NCBI GenBank assembly: GCA_903927495.1 | Contig: CAIYNH010000021.1 | Coordinates: 1 to 7,085, forward strand | DNA from: an uncultured beta proteobacterium | GTDB taxonomy: Bacteria > Pseudomonadota > Gammaproteobacteria > Burkholderiales > Burkholderiaceae_C | Direction of reading: 5' to 3' | DNA: 7,085 bases | In this document: positions 1-5,023 of the stretch, in pieces | Position numbering within the stretch: the first letter of the stretch is position 1 | How the letters are laid out: each line of letters begins with the position of its first letter | Made by a program: the position numbers and the translations under genes | The notes under the pieces: model-generated | What the model was told of the DNA's origin: nothing | Database searches by the model: none | What the model saw: only the letters and a program-made list of their open reading frames with translations

Positions 1-179
1 CCACCCGCAGGCAACGGCTGAATGAGCATCGCGTCATCATCATCATCATCATGGGTATCGGATTCCTTAGCAAATGCTTTGCTCATGTCAGGCAGCTCGT
101 CTTTTTGGAAATCTTTGTTGTTGCACCATTGACCAGTAGGCACTTTAAACCGATCGTTGATGCTTGGCAGCCTACAACC
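1..179 (-). other. open frame running off the left edge, possibly a gene remnant
   Basis: Read on the minus strand, a frame is open from just after a TAA (180-182) to the window edge. It reads roughly GCRLPSINDRFKVPTGQW, then an acidic stretch with six consecutive Asp after a His, then AMLIQPLPAG. The composition is protein-like, but there is no convincing start: the first ATG is at 86 and the first GTG at 143, neither with a clear ribosome binding site. Upstream of the TAA, the same frame reads CGKFEFKKGEEDL after another stop. This pattern fits a degraded gene, or the 3' part of a gene with a frameshift or nonsense change. It could equally be chance. The family is not recognised. Confidence 0.22.
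35..52. repeat. (CAT)6 trinucleotide microsatellite
   Basis: Six perfect tandem CAT units. On the minus strand, in the frame that is open to the left edge, they encode a run of Asp residues (six Asp, counting a flanking GAC codon). A triplet repeat preserves frame if its copy number changes, so it would alter a poly-Asp length rather than switch a gene off. Confidence 0.85.
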
Positions 180-330
180 TTACAAATCTTCCTCACCCTT
201 TTTGAACTCAAATTTGCCACATCATGCGAGTTAATACTCGGGGCTATTGATTGAAATTGGGTCTTGGTCAGAGATTCAAGTCCGGTAGGTCAACATCGGT
301 GGAAAATTGGTTCCCGTATTTTGACCTGGC

Positions 331-615
331 TTATTTTGCTGGTTTTAGGGGAGGCTTGATGCCGGCTTTTTGCTCGGCTTCACGCGCCTGTTGCACCATC
401 TCGTCCATACTCAAAGCCTTATTTGGAGGCTTAAGCATGAAACTGGGCACCGGTGGCGGTGCTAACATTTCTTCAGTGATACCAACCGGCAGCACCACGA
501 CTGTATCTGATGACTTACTAGCGGGCTGTTGAGAATCACTGTATTGCGCAGAAATTGAGCTGGTAACGGCCAACAGGTTTGCAGCAATAAAAACCAGTGA
601 AATTGCGTGTTTCAT
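331..615 (-). CDS. small secreted proline-rich protein, function unknown
   Basis: A 94-residue protein. Residues 1-23 are a clear Sec signal peptide: MKH start, a hydrophobic core (AISLVFIAANLLAV) and a small-residue region ending ISA before QY, with likely cleavage after Ala23. The mature part of about 70 residues is hydrophilic and proline-rich (APPPVPSF, KPP, and KPPLKPAK at the end) with a short likely helix containing MDEMVQQAREAEQKAG. It has no Cys and no recognised domain. The ATG at 615 is supported by GAGGA about 12 bases upstream and by the signal peptide beginning right there. It is divergent from the pseudopilin operon across 81 bases, so it may share control with it and act in the same envelope process; that is inference from position only. 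I do not recognise the family. Confidence 0.68.
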   Translation of the reverse strand: MKHAISLVFIAANLLAVTSSISAQYSDSQQPASKSSDTVVVLPVGITEEMLAPPPVPSFMLKPPNKALSMDEMVQQAREAEQKAGIKPPLKPAK

Positions 616-651
616 ATTTGAGTTGCGTCCTCATGAAAATTTGTGACACCC

Positions 652-686
652 TACAATCATACGTAGTCTTACTTCAATAGGTGCAA
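652..686. promoter_or_regulatory. candidate divergent promoter region
   Basis: The 81-base gap between the two divergent genes holds overlapping -10-like boxes. On the plus strand, TACAAT (652-657) is a five-of-six match and would give a leader of about 33 bases before the GTG at 697, but no good -35 lies at the right distance. On the minus strand, TATGAT (656-661) pairs with TTGCAC (681-686), although the 19-base spacer is long. If both are used, the polymerases would compete for the same DNA. Assigned by eye only. Confidence 0.3.
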
Positions 687-696
687 CTGTCACATA

Positions 697-1188
697 GTGA
701 AAATTATTATCTTAAGTCAACGCAAGATCAGTGGTTTTACCCTGATCGAAATGGTCGTAGTGATTGCAATCGTCGGCATTTTGGCCAGCGCTGCTTTTCC
801 ATTTGTACGGTATGGTGAGCATAGGCTTAAAGAAAGAGAACTACGCCATGCCCTACGTGAAATTCGCACCGCCATCGATACCTATTACAAAGCCACTAAC
901 GATGGCCGCATTCCCCGCAAAGTAGATGCAAGTGGCTACCCTCCTGACCTGACAGCTTTGACCGAAGGGGTTGTTGATGTCAAGACTCCGGATGCCCGCA
1001 AGATTTATTTTTTACGACGTATTCCACGTGACCCATTTGCACTTTCAGATGTGCCTAGCAACAACACTTGGGGATTGCGTAGTTATTCATCGTCCCCCAG
1101 TGAACCCAAGGTGGGAGATGATGTGTTTGATGTGTATTCGCTCAACCCTGGGACTGGTAGCAATGGAGTGCCCTACAGTGACTGGTAA
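697..1188 (+). CDS. type II secretion/type IV pilus-like pseudopilin, GspG-like (first of three)
   Basis: A 163-residue pseudopilin: a small inner-membrane-anchored subunit of a periplasmic pseudopilus. The leader MKIIILSQRKISG is followed by FTLIEM and a hydrophobic helix (residues 14-35). A PilD-type prepilin peptidase would cut after Gly13, and the conserved Glu5 of the mature protein is present (Glu18). An amphipathic helix follows (RELRHALREIRTAIDTYYKA, about 47-66), then a globular region with IPRDPF and WGLRSYSS. The C-terminal DVFDVYSLNPGTGSNG-PYSDW resembles the calcium-loop end of GspG. The start is GTG at 697; a stop at 664 in the same frame leaves no other start that keeps the leader. 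AGG at 679-681 is a rather distant ribosome site. It heads an overlapping three-gene operon. GspG itself is usually about 140 residues, so this is a GspG-like paralogue rather than a certain GspG. Confidence 0.85.
   Translation: MKIIILSQRKISGFTLIEMVVVIAIVGILASAAFPFVRYGEHRLKERELRHALREIRTAIDTYYKATNDGRIPRKVDASGYPPDLTALTEGVVDVKTPDARKIYFLRRIPRDPFALSDVPSNNTWGLRSYSSSPSEPKVGDDVFDVYSLNPGTGSNGVPYSDW
1164..1168 (+). promoter_or_regulatory. ribosome binding site fixing the start of the second pseudopilin
   Basis: TGGAG lies nine bases before the GTG at 1178, a normal spacing. The in-frame ATG at 1163 has only a weak GGTAG in front of it. This favours the GTG and an eight-residue positively charged leader before the cleavage Gly. 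The site lies inside the last codons of the preceding gene, so translation is probably coupled. Confidence 0.5.
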
Positions 1189-1564
1189 ATTATTCGTCCG
1201 GGGGTTCACCCTGATCGAATTACTGGTGGTTATGGCAATAATTGCCACACTGCTGACCGTAGCTGCGCCACGTTATCTGCGCAGTGTGGATGATGCGCGC
1301 GAGGCAGCACTTAAGTCCAACCTAGCGCAAATGCGAGAAGCTATTGATCTGTTTCATGCGGATCATGGCAGCTATCCACAGGCATTGCCTGATCTAGTTG
1401 AGAAGCACTATTTAAGATCCATTCCGGTGGATTCCATTACAGAAAGCTCGAAAACCTGGCGACTGATACCGATTGCTGGCTCAGACGATGCCGGAGGTAT
1501 TTATGACGTACGCAGTGGTGCAGAGGGTGAATCTCGGTTAGGTGAGCCCTATGCCAACTGGTAG
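1178..1564 (+). CDS. type II secretion/type IV pilus-like pseudopilin, GspG-like (second of three)
   Basis: A 128-residue pseudopilin. The leader MTGKLFVRG precedes FTLIELLVVMAIIATLLTVA, the canonical type IV prepilin signal. Cleavage would follow Gly9, and Glu14 is the conserved Glu5 of the mature chain. The helix continues through PRYL-S-DDAREAALKSNLAQMREAIDLFHAD (to about residue 62), followed by HGSYPQALPDLV and SIPVD. The C-terminal end, GGIYDVRSGAEG ending GEPYANW, is typical of GspG and related subunits. It overlaps the first gene by 11 bases and the third by 14. An in-frame ATG at 1163 would give a 13-residue leader, but the ribosome site supports GTG at 1178. This is the closest of the three to a standard GspG and could be the main subunit of the filament; that role is inferred. 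Confidence 0.87.
   Translation: MTGKLFVRGFTLIELLVVMAIIATLLTVAAPRYLRSVDDAREAALKSNLAQMREAIDLFHADHGSYPQALPDLVEKHYLRSIPVDSITESSKTWRLIPIAGSDDAGGIYDVRSGAEGESRLGEPYANW
1540..1546 (+). promoter_or_regulatory. ribosome binding site fixing the start of the third pseudopilin
   Basis: AGGTGAG ends four bases before the ATG at 1551 and matches the 16S rRNA 3' end well. A GTG at 1542, in the same frame, lies inside this site and so is an unlikely start. The site is inside the second pseudopilin gene, which implies coupled translation. Confidence 0.55.
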
Positions 1565-2156
1565 GCGTGATCAAACAGGCTTTACCTACGTCGGCCTATT
1601 GATTGCAGTGGTTTTTTTTGGACTAGGTTCCGTGGGTGCTGCTCGCTATCTGGCCGCCACTGAGCGATCTGAGCGCGAGGCAGAGCTATTGTTCGTTGGT
1701 CATCAGTTCCGCCAAGCTATCCGTAGCTATTTGCAATCTGGTCCAAACGCAGGCCATTACCCAGCCAACTTGACCGATTTAATCCAGGACAATCGCTCCA
1801 GCACGCCACGCCGACATTTGCGTCGATTGTTTTTTGACCCCATCACAGGAACAACAGATTGGGGTCTGGTCAATGCGCCCGAGGGCGGCATCATGGGTAT
1901 TTATTCTTTATCTGGTAGAGAACCAAAGAAGCGTGCAAACTTTGATATCGAGGATGCAGAAATTGCAGCTGTAATTGATGCGCAGCAAACATCAAATGCA
2001 GCCAACCCCACCAACTCGTTACTGTTGGCACCCGTGTCGTCGCCAACGCAAGACACATCCTTGAACATTGCAACCTATAGTTACCGAGATTGGAAGTTTG
2101 TCTATCGTCCGGCACTGACTGGCGGCGCTAAACAGCCTTCTGGCGGTGGTGGTTAA
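1551..2156 (+). CDS. atypical pseudopilin lacking Glu5 (third of three)
   Basis: A 201-residue protein with a prepilin-like start: MPTGRRDQTG, then FTYVGLLIAVVFFGLGSVGA. The cleavage Gly10 and Phe+1 are kept, but position +5 is Gly15 instead of the usual Glu. The membrane helix (11-30) runs into a charged helix (RYLAATERSEREAELLFVGH, 33-51). The globular part contains HYPANLTDLIQD, FFDPITGTTDWGL and GGIMGIYSLS, then a low-complexity Ala/Asn/Ser/Thr stretch (about 140-172), SYRDWKFVYRP near 177-187 and a Gly-rich tail. In the canonical systems the subunit without Glu5 is the tip pseudopilin GspK; this protein is shorter than GspK and not clearly its homologue. A tip or minor-subunit role is therefore a hypothesis. 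It is the last gene of the operon and ends facing a convergent gene. Confidence 0.8.
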   Translation: MPTGRRDQTGFTYVGLLIAVVFFGLGSVGAARYLAATERSEREAELLFVGHQFRQAIRSYLQSGPNAGHYPANLTDLIQDNRSSTPRRHLRRLFFDPITGTTDWGLVNAPEGGIMGIYSLSGREPKKRANFDIEDAEIAAVIDAQQTSNAANPTNSLLLAPVSSPTQDTSLNIATYSYRDWKFVYRPALTGGAKQPSGGGG

Positions 2157-2397
2157 GTCGACTTTTGATGTTTTTGACGCAGGCACTCGTCACAGATGAT
2201 GCGGGGTGTCTTCCGGTGAGCTTGCATGAAATAGTTTGAAGTTTGCTGCTGACGGGTCAAGGACAGAAAACGAGCAAAATGAATTTACTCCTTCCTCTTT
2301 TGGGGAAAGGCAGGGCCCTCAAATATCCGGTTCGTCCGGCTTCACCATCAAGTTCAGTCTGGTGCTTCAGCGACCTATGACTTTTGGCAACCTGACC
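2157..2397. other. intergenic region between convergent genes
   Basis: About 240 bases separate the pseudopilin operon from the convergent fusion gene. I see no strong rho-independent terminator. The best inverted repeats are short (CCGG-ttcgt-CCGG near 2329-2341, and CCTTCC with GGAAAGG near 2291-2312) and lack a following T-run. The only protein-like reading is a minus-strand frame at 2153-2260 ending IICDECLRQKHQKST, whose stop overlaps the stop of the third pseudopilin. It is 24 residues from ATG or 35 from TTG, with no ribosome site, so it is not called as a gene. Confidence 0.4.
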
Positions 2398-3012
2398 TCA
2401 AGGCGCCAGTACACGAATTTGAAGCAAGCGCCTGGGCTCACTGGCCGCTGCCGTACCATAAACACCCGCTTGCTGGCTGTTCCCAGCCCCGCTCGAAGCA
2501 ATCGTTGCCCATTGACCCAGTGGGGCGCTGACCGTGGTGACAACCCGCTGATGAGATTGACTCGGCGGTTCGGCACCCGTGCGGTCATCCACAGTATCGG
2601 ATTCAAGCTCAACGTCAACTGTCACTGCTTGTTTTGCCCCGGGCCAGCTCGGGTGAAGATGGATAAGCTGGCCGGATTTTATGTTTGTCATGGCATGGGT
2701 TACAGCACCGGAGTTGCTGCTGGCACTGGTACCCGGGGCTGATAGTGATGCTCCTTGCGCTTGCGCTGACTGCAGCCATTGCACGGTCATGGTTTTACCC
2801 ATGCTCAGACTGGCCTTTTCACCATTGCGAACCCGAACACTTTGCGGCGAAAGGAGAAAGTTGCTGGATTTGGTGCTCACCGTGTAGCCCGTGACCACAA
2901 CATCTTCGACCTGTCGCAATTCGATAGTCAGATCCTGTTTGGGCGCTTGCGCCAGTACCGAGTGCATGGCAAGAAGTGACAGACCCGCCCCTGCGACAAA
3001 TTTTTTCCCCAT
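2398..3012 (-). other. periplasmic part of the fusion, possible separate product from an internal ATG
   Basis: Starting at the internal ATG (3012), this would be a free 204-residue secreted protein with a textbook Sec signal peptide (cleavage near AQA, residues 21-23 of this product). The mature part begins KQDLTIELRQVED and contains SVRVRNGEKASLSMGKTMTVQW, here cited as the motif VRNGEKASL, a Ser/Ala/Gly-rich linker, HPSWPGAKQAVTVDVELE, and RVVTTVSAPLGQWATIASSG. The VRNGEKASL-type and PLGQWATI-type strands faintly recall the strand motifs of secretin C-domains (V-NG--A-, and DGQTVVIGG). That is resemblance by eye, not a family assignment, and the protein is much too short to be a secretin. 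No strong ribosome site precedes the internal ATG. Confidence 0.4.
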
Positions 3013-3234
3013 GCTGATGGCACCGATGACACACCTGGAAGCACATTCACCGCACCCGCTGCACAGGGTGGCATCGCGCAGCACAGATGTTTTTTTCCAA
3101 GCCTTTGTCTCAAAAGAAAACAAGCGGAATTCACAAGCAGAAATGCACCGACCACAACCGGAACAGCGGGTCGGGTCAATTTCGGCGATCTGGTCGGCCA
3201 TTGCGGTTGGATTCATTGGATTTTGGAGTGCCAT
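2398..3234 (-). CDS. 2x[4Fe-4S] ferredoxin domain fused in frame to a secreted periplasmic domain
   Basis: A 278-residue open frame with two parts. Residues 1-74 form a bacterial-type ferredoxin: CSGCGRCISAC (Cys24, 27, 30, 34) and CSGCGECASRC (Cys58, 61, 64, 68), each able to ligate a 4Fe-4S cluster. The Pro that usually follows the fourth Cys is missing in both. Directly after CVIGAIS comes MGKKFVAGAGLSLLAMHSVLAQA (75-97, each part readable as charged start, hydrophobic core and AQA cleavage site), a Sec signal peptide, then about 180 hydrophilic residues. The start ATG at 3234 fits a good minus-strand promoter just upstream; the ribosome site GAAGA is weak. As one chain, the clusters would stay in the cytoplasm with the rest crossing the membrane. 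Alternatively these are two genes, with the second starting at 3012. It is 130 bases downstream of the MFS gene, on the same strand. The ferredoxin identity is firm; the single-chain product is less so. Confidence 0.72.
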   Translation of the reverse strand: MALQNPMNPTAMADQIAEIDPTRCSGCGRCISACEFRLFSFETKAWKKTSVLRDATLCSGCGECASRCVIGAISMGKKFVAGAGLSLLAMHSVLAQAPKQDLTIELRQVEDVVVTGYTVSTKSSNFLLSPQSVRVRNGEKASLSMGKTMTVQWLQSAQAQGASLSAPGTSASSNSGAVTHAMTNIKSGQLIHLHPSWPGAKQAVTVDVELESDTVDDRTGAEPPSQSHQRVVTTVSAPLGQWATIASSGAGNSQQAGVYGTAAASEPRRLLQIRVLAP

Positions 3235-3264
3235 GCTATTTTCTTCAATTCTGAAATTATTCCA

Positions 3265-3293
3265 TTTATAGATCATTCGTGCCGAGGTGTCGA
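3265..3293 (-). promoter_or_regulatory. sigma70-type promoter for the ferredoxin fusion gene
   Basis: On the minus strand, TCGACA (3288-3293) and TATAAA (3265-3270) are separated by exactly 17 bases. Each matches five of six consensus positions. Transcription would start near 3258, giving a leader of about 24 bases before the ATG at 3234. This suggests the gene is transcribed on its own and not only from the MFS gene upstream, and it supports the choice of that ATG. Confidence 0.55.
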
Positions 3294-3303
3294 AACGCAG
3301 CCA

Positions 3304-3315
3304 TTGCTGCAGCAA
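3304..3315. repeat. perfect 12-base palindrome upstream of the promoter
   Basis: TTGCTGCAGCAA is a perfect palindrome lying 10 bases upstream of the -35 box of the ferredoxin fusion promoter, in the gap after the MFS gene. Its position would suit a dimeric regulator, but a 12-base palindrome can occur by chance and no second copy was noticed. Confidence 0.35.
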
Positions 3316-3364
3316 GACAAGGCGCACCCCCAGGCACAGCCATACTTTGAAATGGCATGAGAAC

Positions 3365-4591
3365 TTACCTATGCGCTGCATCCATCTGCTGCAAAGCTTG
3401 ACCGATAAAGTGTGCAAGTATTGCACCGACCCCCGCCAGCGAAGCCGTAACGACCCAAGTCCAGTGCCAGGCACCAACTCCGGCAGCAACCCAGGCCACC
3501 AAAGGGGGGCCTGCAAACTGACCCGCCGCCGAGCACTGCTGCATAAAGCCAACCGTGGTGGAGACGGTGCCTTCATTGGGTGCCAGGCGCACGGCCATGG
3601 AAAACAATGTTCCGGGAATCAAGCCCCCAAGCGCAGAAAATAGCACGACGCAAGCGAAGCGCAGCTCGGCATTCAGTTCCGCTCCCTGCATCTGTCCAAA
3701 CGCACCCAATGCCCCCAAGGCCATCCAGAAAAAACCAAACTGCAGCACCCTTTGAGCTGGCAAACCACGCTGCAAAAGTCGGCCTGACATGATATTTCCC
3801 ACCACGTTTGCAAGCGCAACACCAGCAGTCAGTAGACCAGTCAGGCCAAAACTTAGACCAGCTTGTGCGTACATCGTGGGCAAGAAGCCAATGACAGCAA
3901 TCCATTGTGAAGAATAAACTGCAAAACTCAGTGACACCAACCAGGGGCCAGGGCTAGTCAAGGTCAAACGCAAGCGCTTTGGCCATTGGTGTGCTTTGCG
4001 GTTGTCGGGTCGTGTCGGCTGCACCCATGACACAGCAGGCACCAGCCACCACACCGCGAGCCAGGCCAGCAGCGTTACACCGGCCAGCAGCCACCACCAA
4101 ACCGACCATCCGGCCCAGACCATCACCATGGGCCCCAACAAAAGCGCACAAGCACTGCCAAGCGGCATGTAAGTCCCCCACCAACTCAGCCGAACGTTGA
4201 GAGTGCTGCTGGTTGCACAACTTCTGATGAGCGCCGGTGCCGGCATGACCACCAACAAAAAACCCAATCCTTCAAGGGCCCGACAGATCAGCATGCTGTC
4301 AATGCTGCTGGTACCACCACCTACCGCACTGGCCAGAGCCAAAATTGCCAAACCAGTCAGCATGCAGCGGCGTAAGCCCAGCGAGTCTGCGCTTAGACCC
4401 ACCAGCAGCCCCAGGGTCATTCCAGCCAACTGCACCATCGAAAGCAGAAACGCAGCTTGCACCAGCGTCGCACCCATGGCTTGCTGCAATACAGGTATGG
4501 CAGGTGGCAACTTGCCAATGTGAAGTGCAGCCGTGACACCAGCCAACACCACGACAGACCAAGGTTGAAGGTAGGAAGAACGTTTTTTCAT
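3365..4591 (-). CDS. MFS transporter, cyanate-permease-like
   Basis: A 408-residue, very hydrophobic protein with about 12 membrane helices, the usual size for the major facilitator superfamily. A motif-A-like loop after helix 2, GLSADSLGLRRCM (65-77), keeps the Asp and the Arg pair. A weaker copy, SGRLLQRGLPAQRVL (269-283), occupies the matching place in the second half. The central cytoplasmic loop is about 190-212 (QPTRPDNRKAHQWPKRLR). The ARG-containing ICRALEGLGFLLVVMPAP (102-119) follows the helix-4 pattern of the family. The overall look is that of the CynX/NimT group, but the substrate cannot be told from the sequence, and both uptake and efflux are possible. The ATG at 4591 precedes KKRSS, a normal cytoplasmic start; no strong ribosome site is visible. 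It is divergent from the zinc-ribbon gene and followed by the ferredoxin fusion on the same strand. Confidence 0.85.
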   Translation of the reverse strand: MKKRSSYLQPWSVVVLAGVTAALHIGKLPPAIPVLQQAMGATLVQAAFLLSMVQLAGMTLGLLVGLSADSLGLRRCMLTGLAILALASAVGGGTSSIDSMLICRALEGLGFLLVVMPAPALIRSCATSSTLNVRLSWWGTYMPLGSACALLLGPMVMVWAGWSVWWWLLAGVTLLAWLAVWWLVPAVSWVQPTRPDNRKAHQWPKRLRLTLTSPGPWLVSLSFAVYSSQWIAVIGFLPTMYAQAGLSFGLTGLLTAGVALANVVGNIMSGRLLQRGLPAQRVLQFGFFWMALGALGAFGQMQGAELNAELRFACVVLFSALGGLIPGTLFSMAVRLAPNEGTVSTTVGFMQQCSAAGQFAGPPLVAWVAAGVGAWHWTWVVTASLAGVGAILAHFIGQALQQMDAAHR

Positions 4592-4661
4592 GTCAAATTC
4601 GATGACCGGCAGGAACCAGCGCGGTCCTGCAAAAGGAGAGTTAGGAGTTTGCTGCGCACGA

Positions 4662-4690
4662 TGGATACTGGGGCGCTATCGGTTGATAAT
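4662..4690 (+). promoter_or_regulatory. candidate promoter for the FmdB-family gene
   Basis: TGGATA (4662-4667) and GATAAT (4685-4690) are spaced by 17 bases, matching four and five of six consensus positions. Transcription would start near 4697, leaving a leader of about 18 bases that still includes the ribosome site. The remaining DNA back to the MFS start at 4591 shows no clear minus-strand promoter. Confidence 0.4.
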
Positions 4691-4702
4691 GCCCACCTTG
4701 AT

Positions 4703-4707
4703 GAGGA
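4703..4707 (+). promoter_or_regulatory. ribosome binding site fixing the FmdB-family start
   Basis: GAGGA lies seven bases before the ATG at 4715. An upstream in-frame ATG at 4661 has an AGGAG about 13 bases before it, but would add 18 residues in front of MPMYEY, where the family normally begins. Confidence 0.55.
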
Positions 4708-4714
4708 CCTTAGC

Positions 4715-4936
4715 ATGCCAATGTACGAATACGCTTGTAGCGATTGCGGTCACGAATTTGAAGCGCTGGTGCGCTCCAACACAGTTCCTGAATGCCCAAG
4801 CTGCCATTCAAAAAATCTTGAGAAATTGCTGTCGGTTTTTGCCACCACTGGCACCTCGACAGATGCTGCGCGGATGCCACCAAGTCCGTGCGGCTCATGT
4901 CCGAACTCGGGCGCGGGTGGCTGTGCATTCAACTGA
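4715..4936 (+). CDS. FmdB-family zinc-ribbon protein
   Basis: A 73-residue protein that begins MPMYEYACSDCGHEFEALV, the hallmark of the FmdB family (putative regulatory proteins with a small zinc ribbon). Two CxxC pairs, CSDC (Cys8, Cys11) and CPSC (Cys28, Cys31), would hold one zinc ion. After the ribbon comes KNLEKLLSVFATTG, then a low-complexity tail with three more Cys in CGSCPNSGAGGC just before the end. Family members are cytoplasmic, and their molecular role is poorly defined; the name comes from a gene next to an amidase cluster. The start is set by the family N-terminus and by GAGGA seven bases upstream. It is a single-gene unit between the divergent MFS gene and a convergent hydrolase gene. 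Confidence 0.88.
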   Translation: MPMYEYACSDCGHEFEALVRSNTVPECPSCHSKNLEKLLSVFATTGTSTDAARMPPSPCGSCPNSGAGGCAFN

Positions 4937-5023
4937 ATTCCGCTATCCTGAGCACATACCAAGTTAAACCGCAATTCCATCAGATTTAGCCGGAATATCC
5001 ATAGATCAGGCAAAAAACCTGTG

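Noticed and set aside
51..532. Plus-strand frames of 67 and 93 codons
   Set aside because: The second is antisense to the small secreted protein, which has a signal peptide and ribosome site; the first has no ribosome site and no protein-like features beyond hydrophobic residues.
971..1177. Long 5' extension of the second pseudopilin
   Set aside because: It overlaps the first pseudopilin in another frame and would bury the prepilin signal inside the protein; the ribosome site supports GTG at 1178.
2236..2742. 168-codon plus-strand frame
   Set aside because: It lies mostly antisense to the secreted domain, has no recognisable motif, and its start has no ribosome site.
3235..3576. 114-codon extension upstream of the ferredoxin ATG
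   Set aside because: It overlaps the MFS gene, carries the promoter of the ferredoxin gene, and its residues look like a shadow reading.
4661..4714. Earlier in-frame ATG of the FmdB gene
   Set aside because: Family members start at MPxYEY, and the GAGGA site is well spaced for the ATG at 4715. The candidate promoter also lies in this stretch.
5007..5021. CAGG-caaaaaa-CCTG as a terminator between FmdB and the hydrolase
   Set aside because: The stem is only four bases and is not followed by a T-run on either strand.
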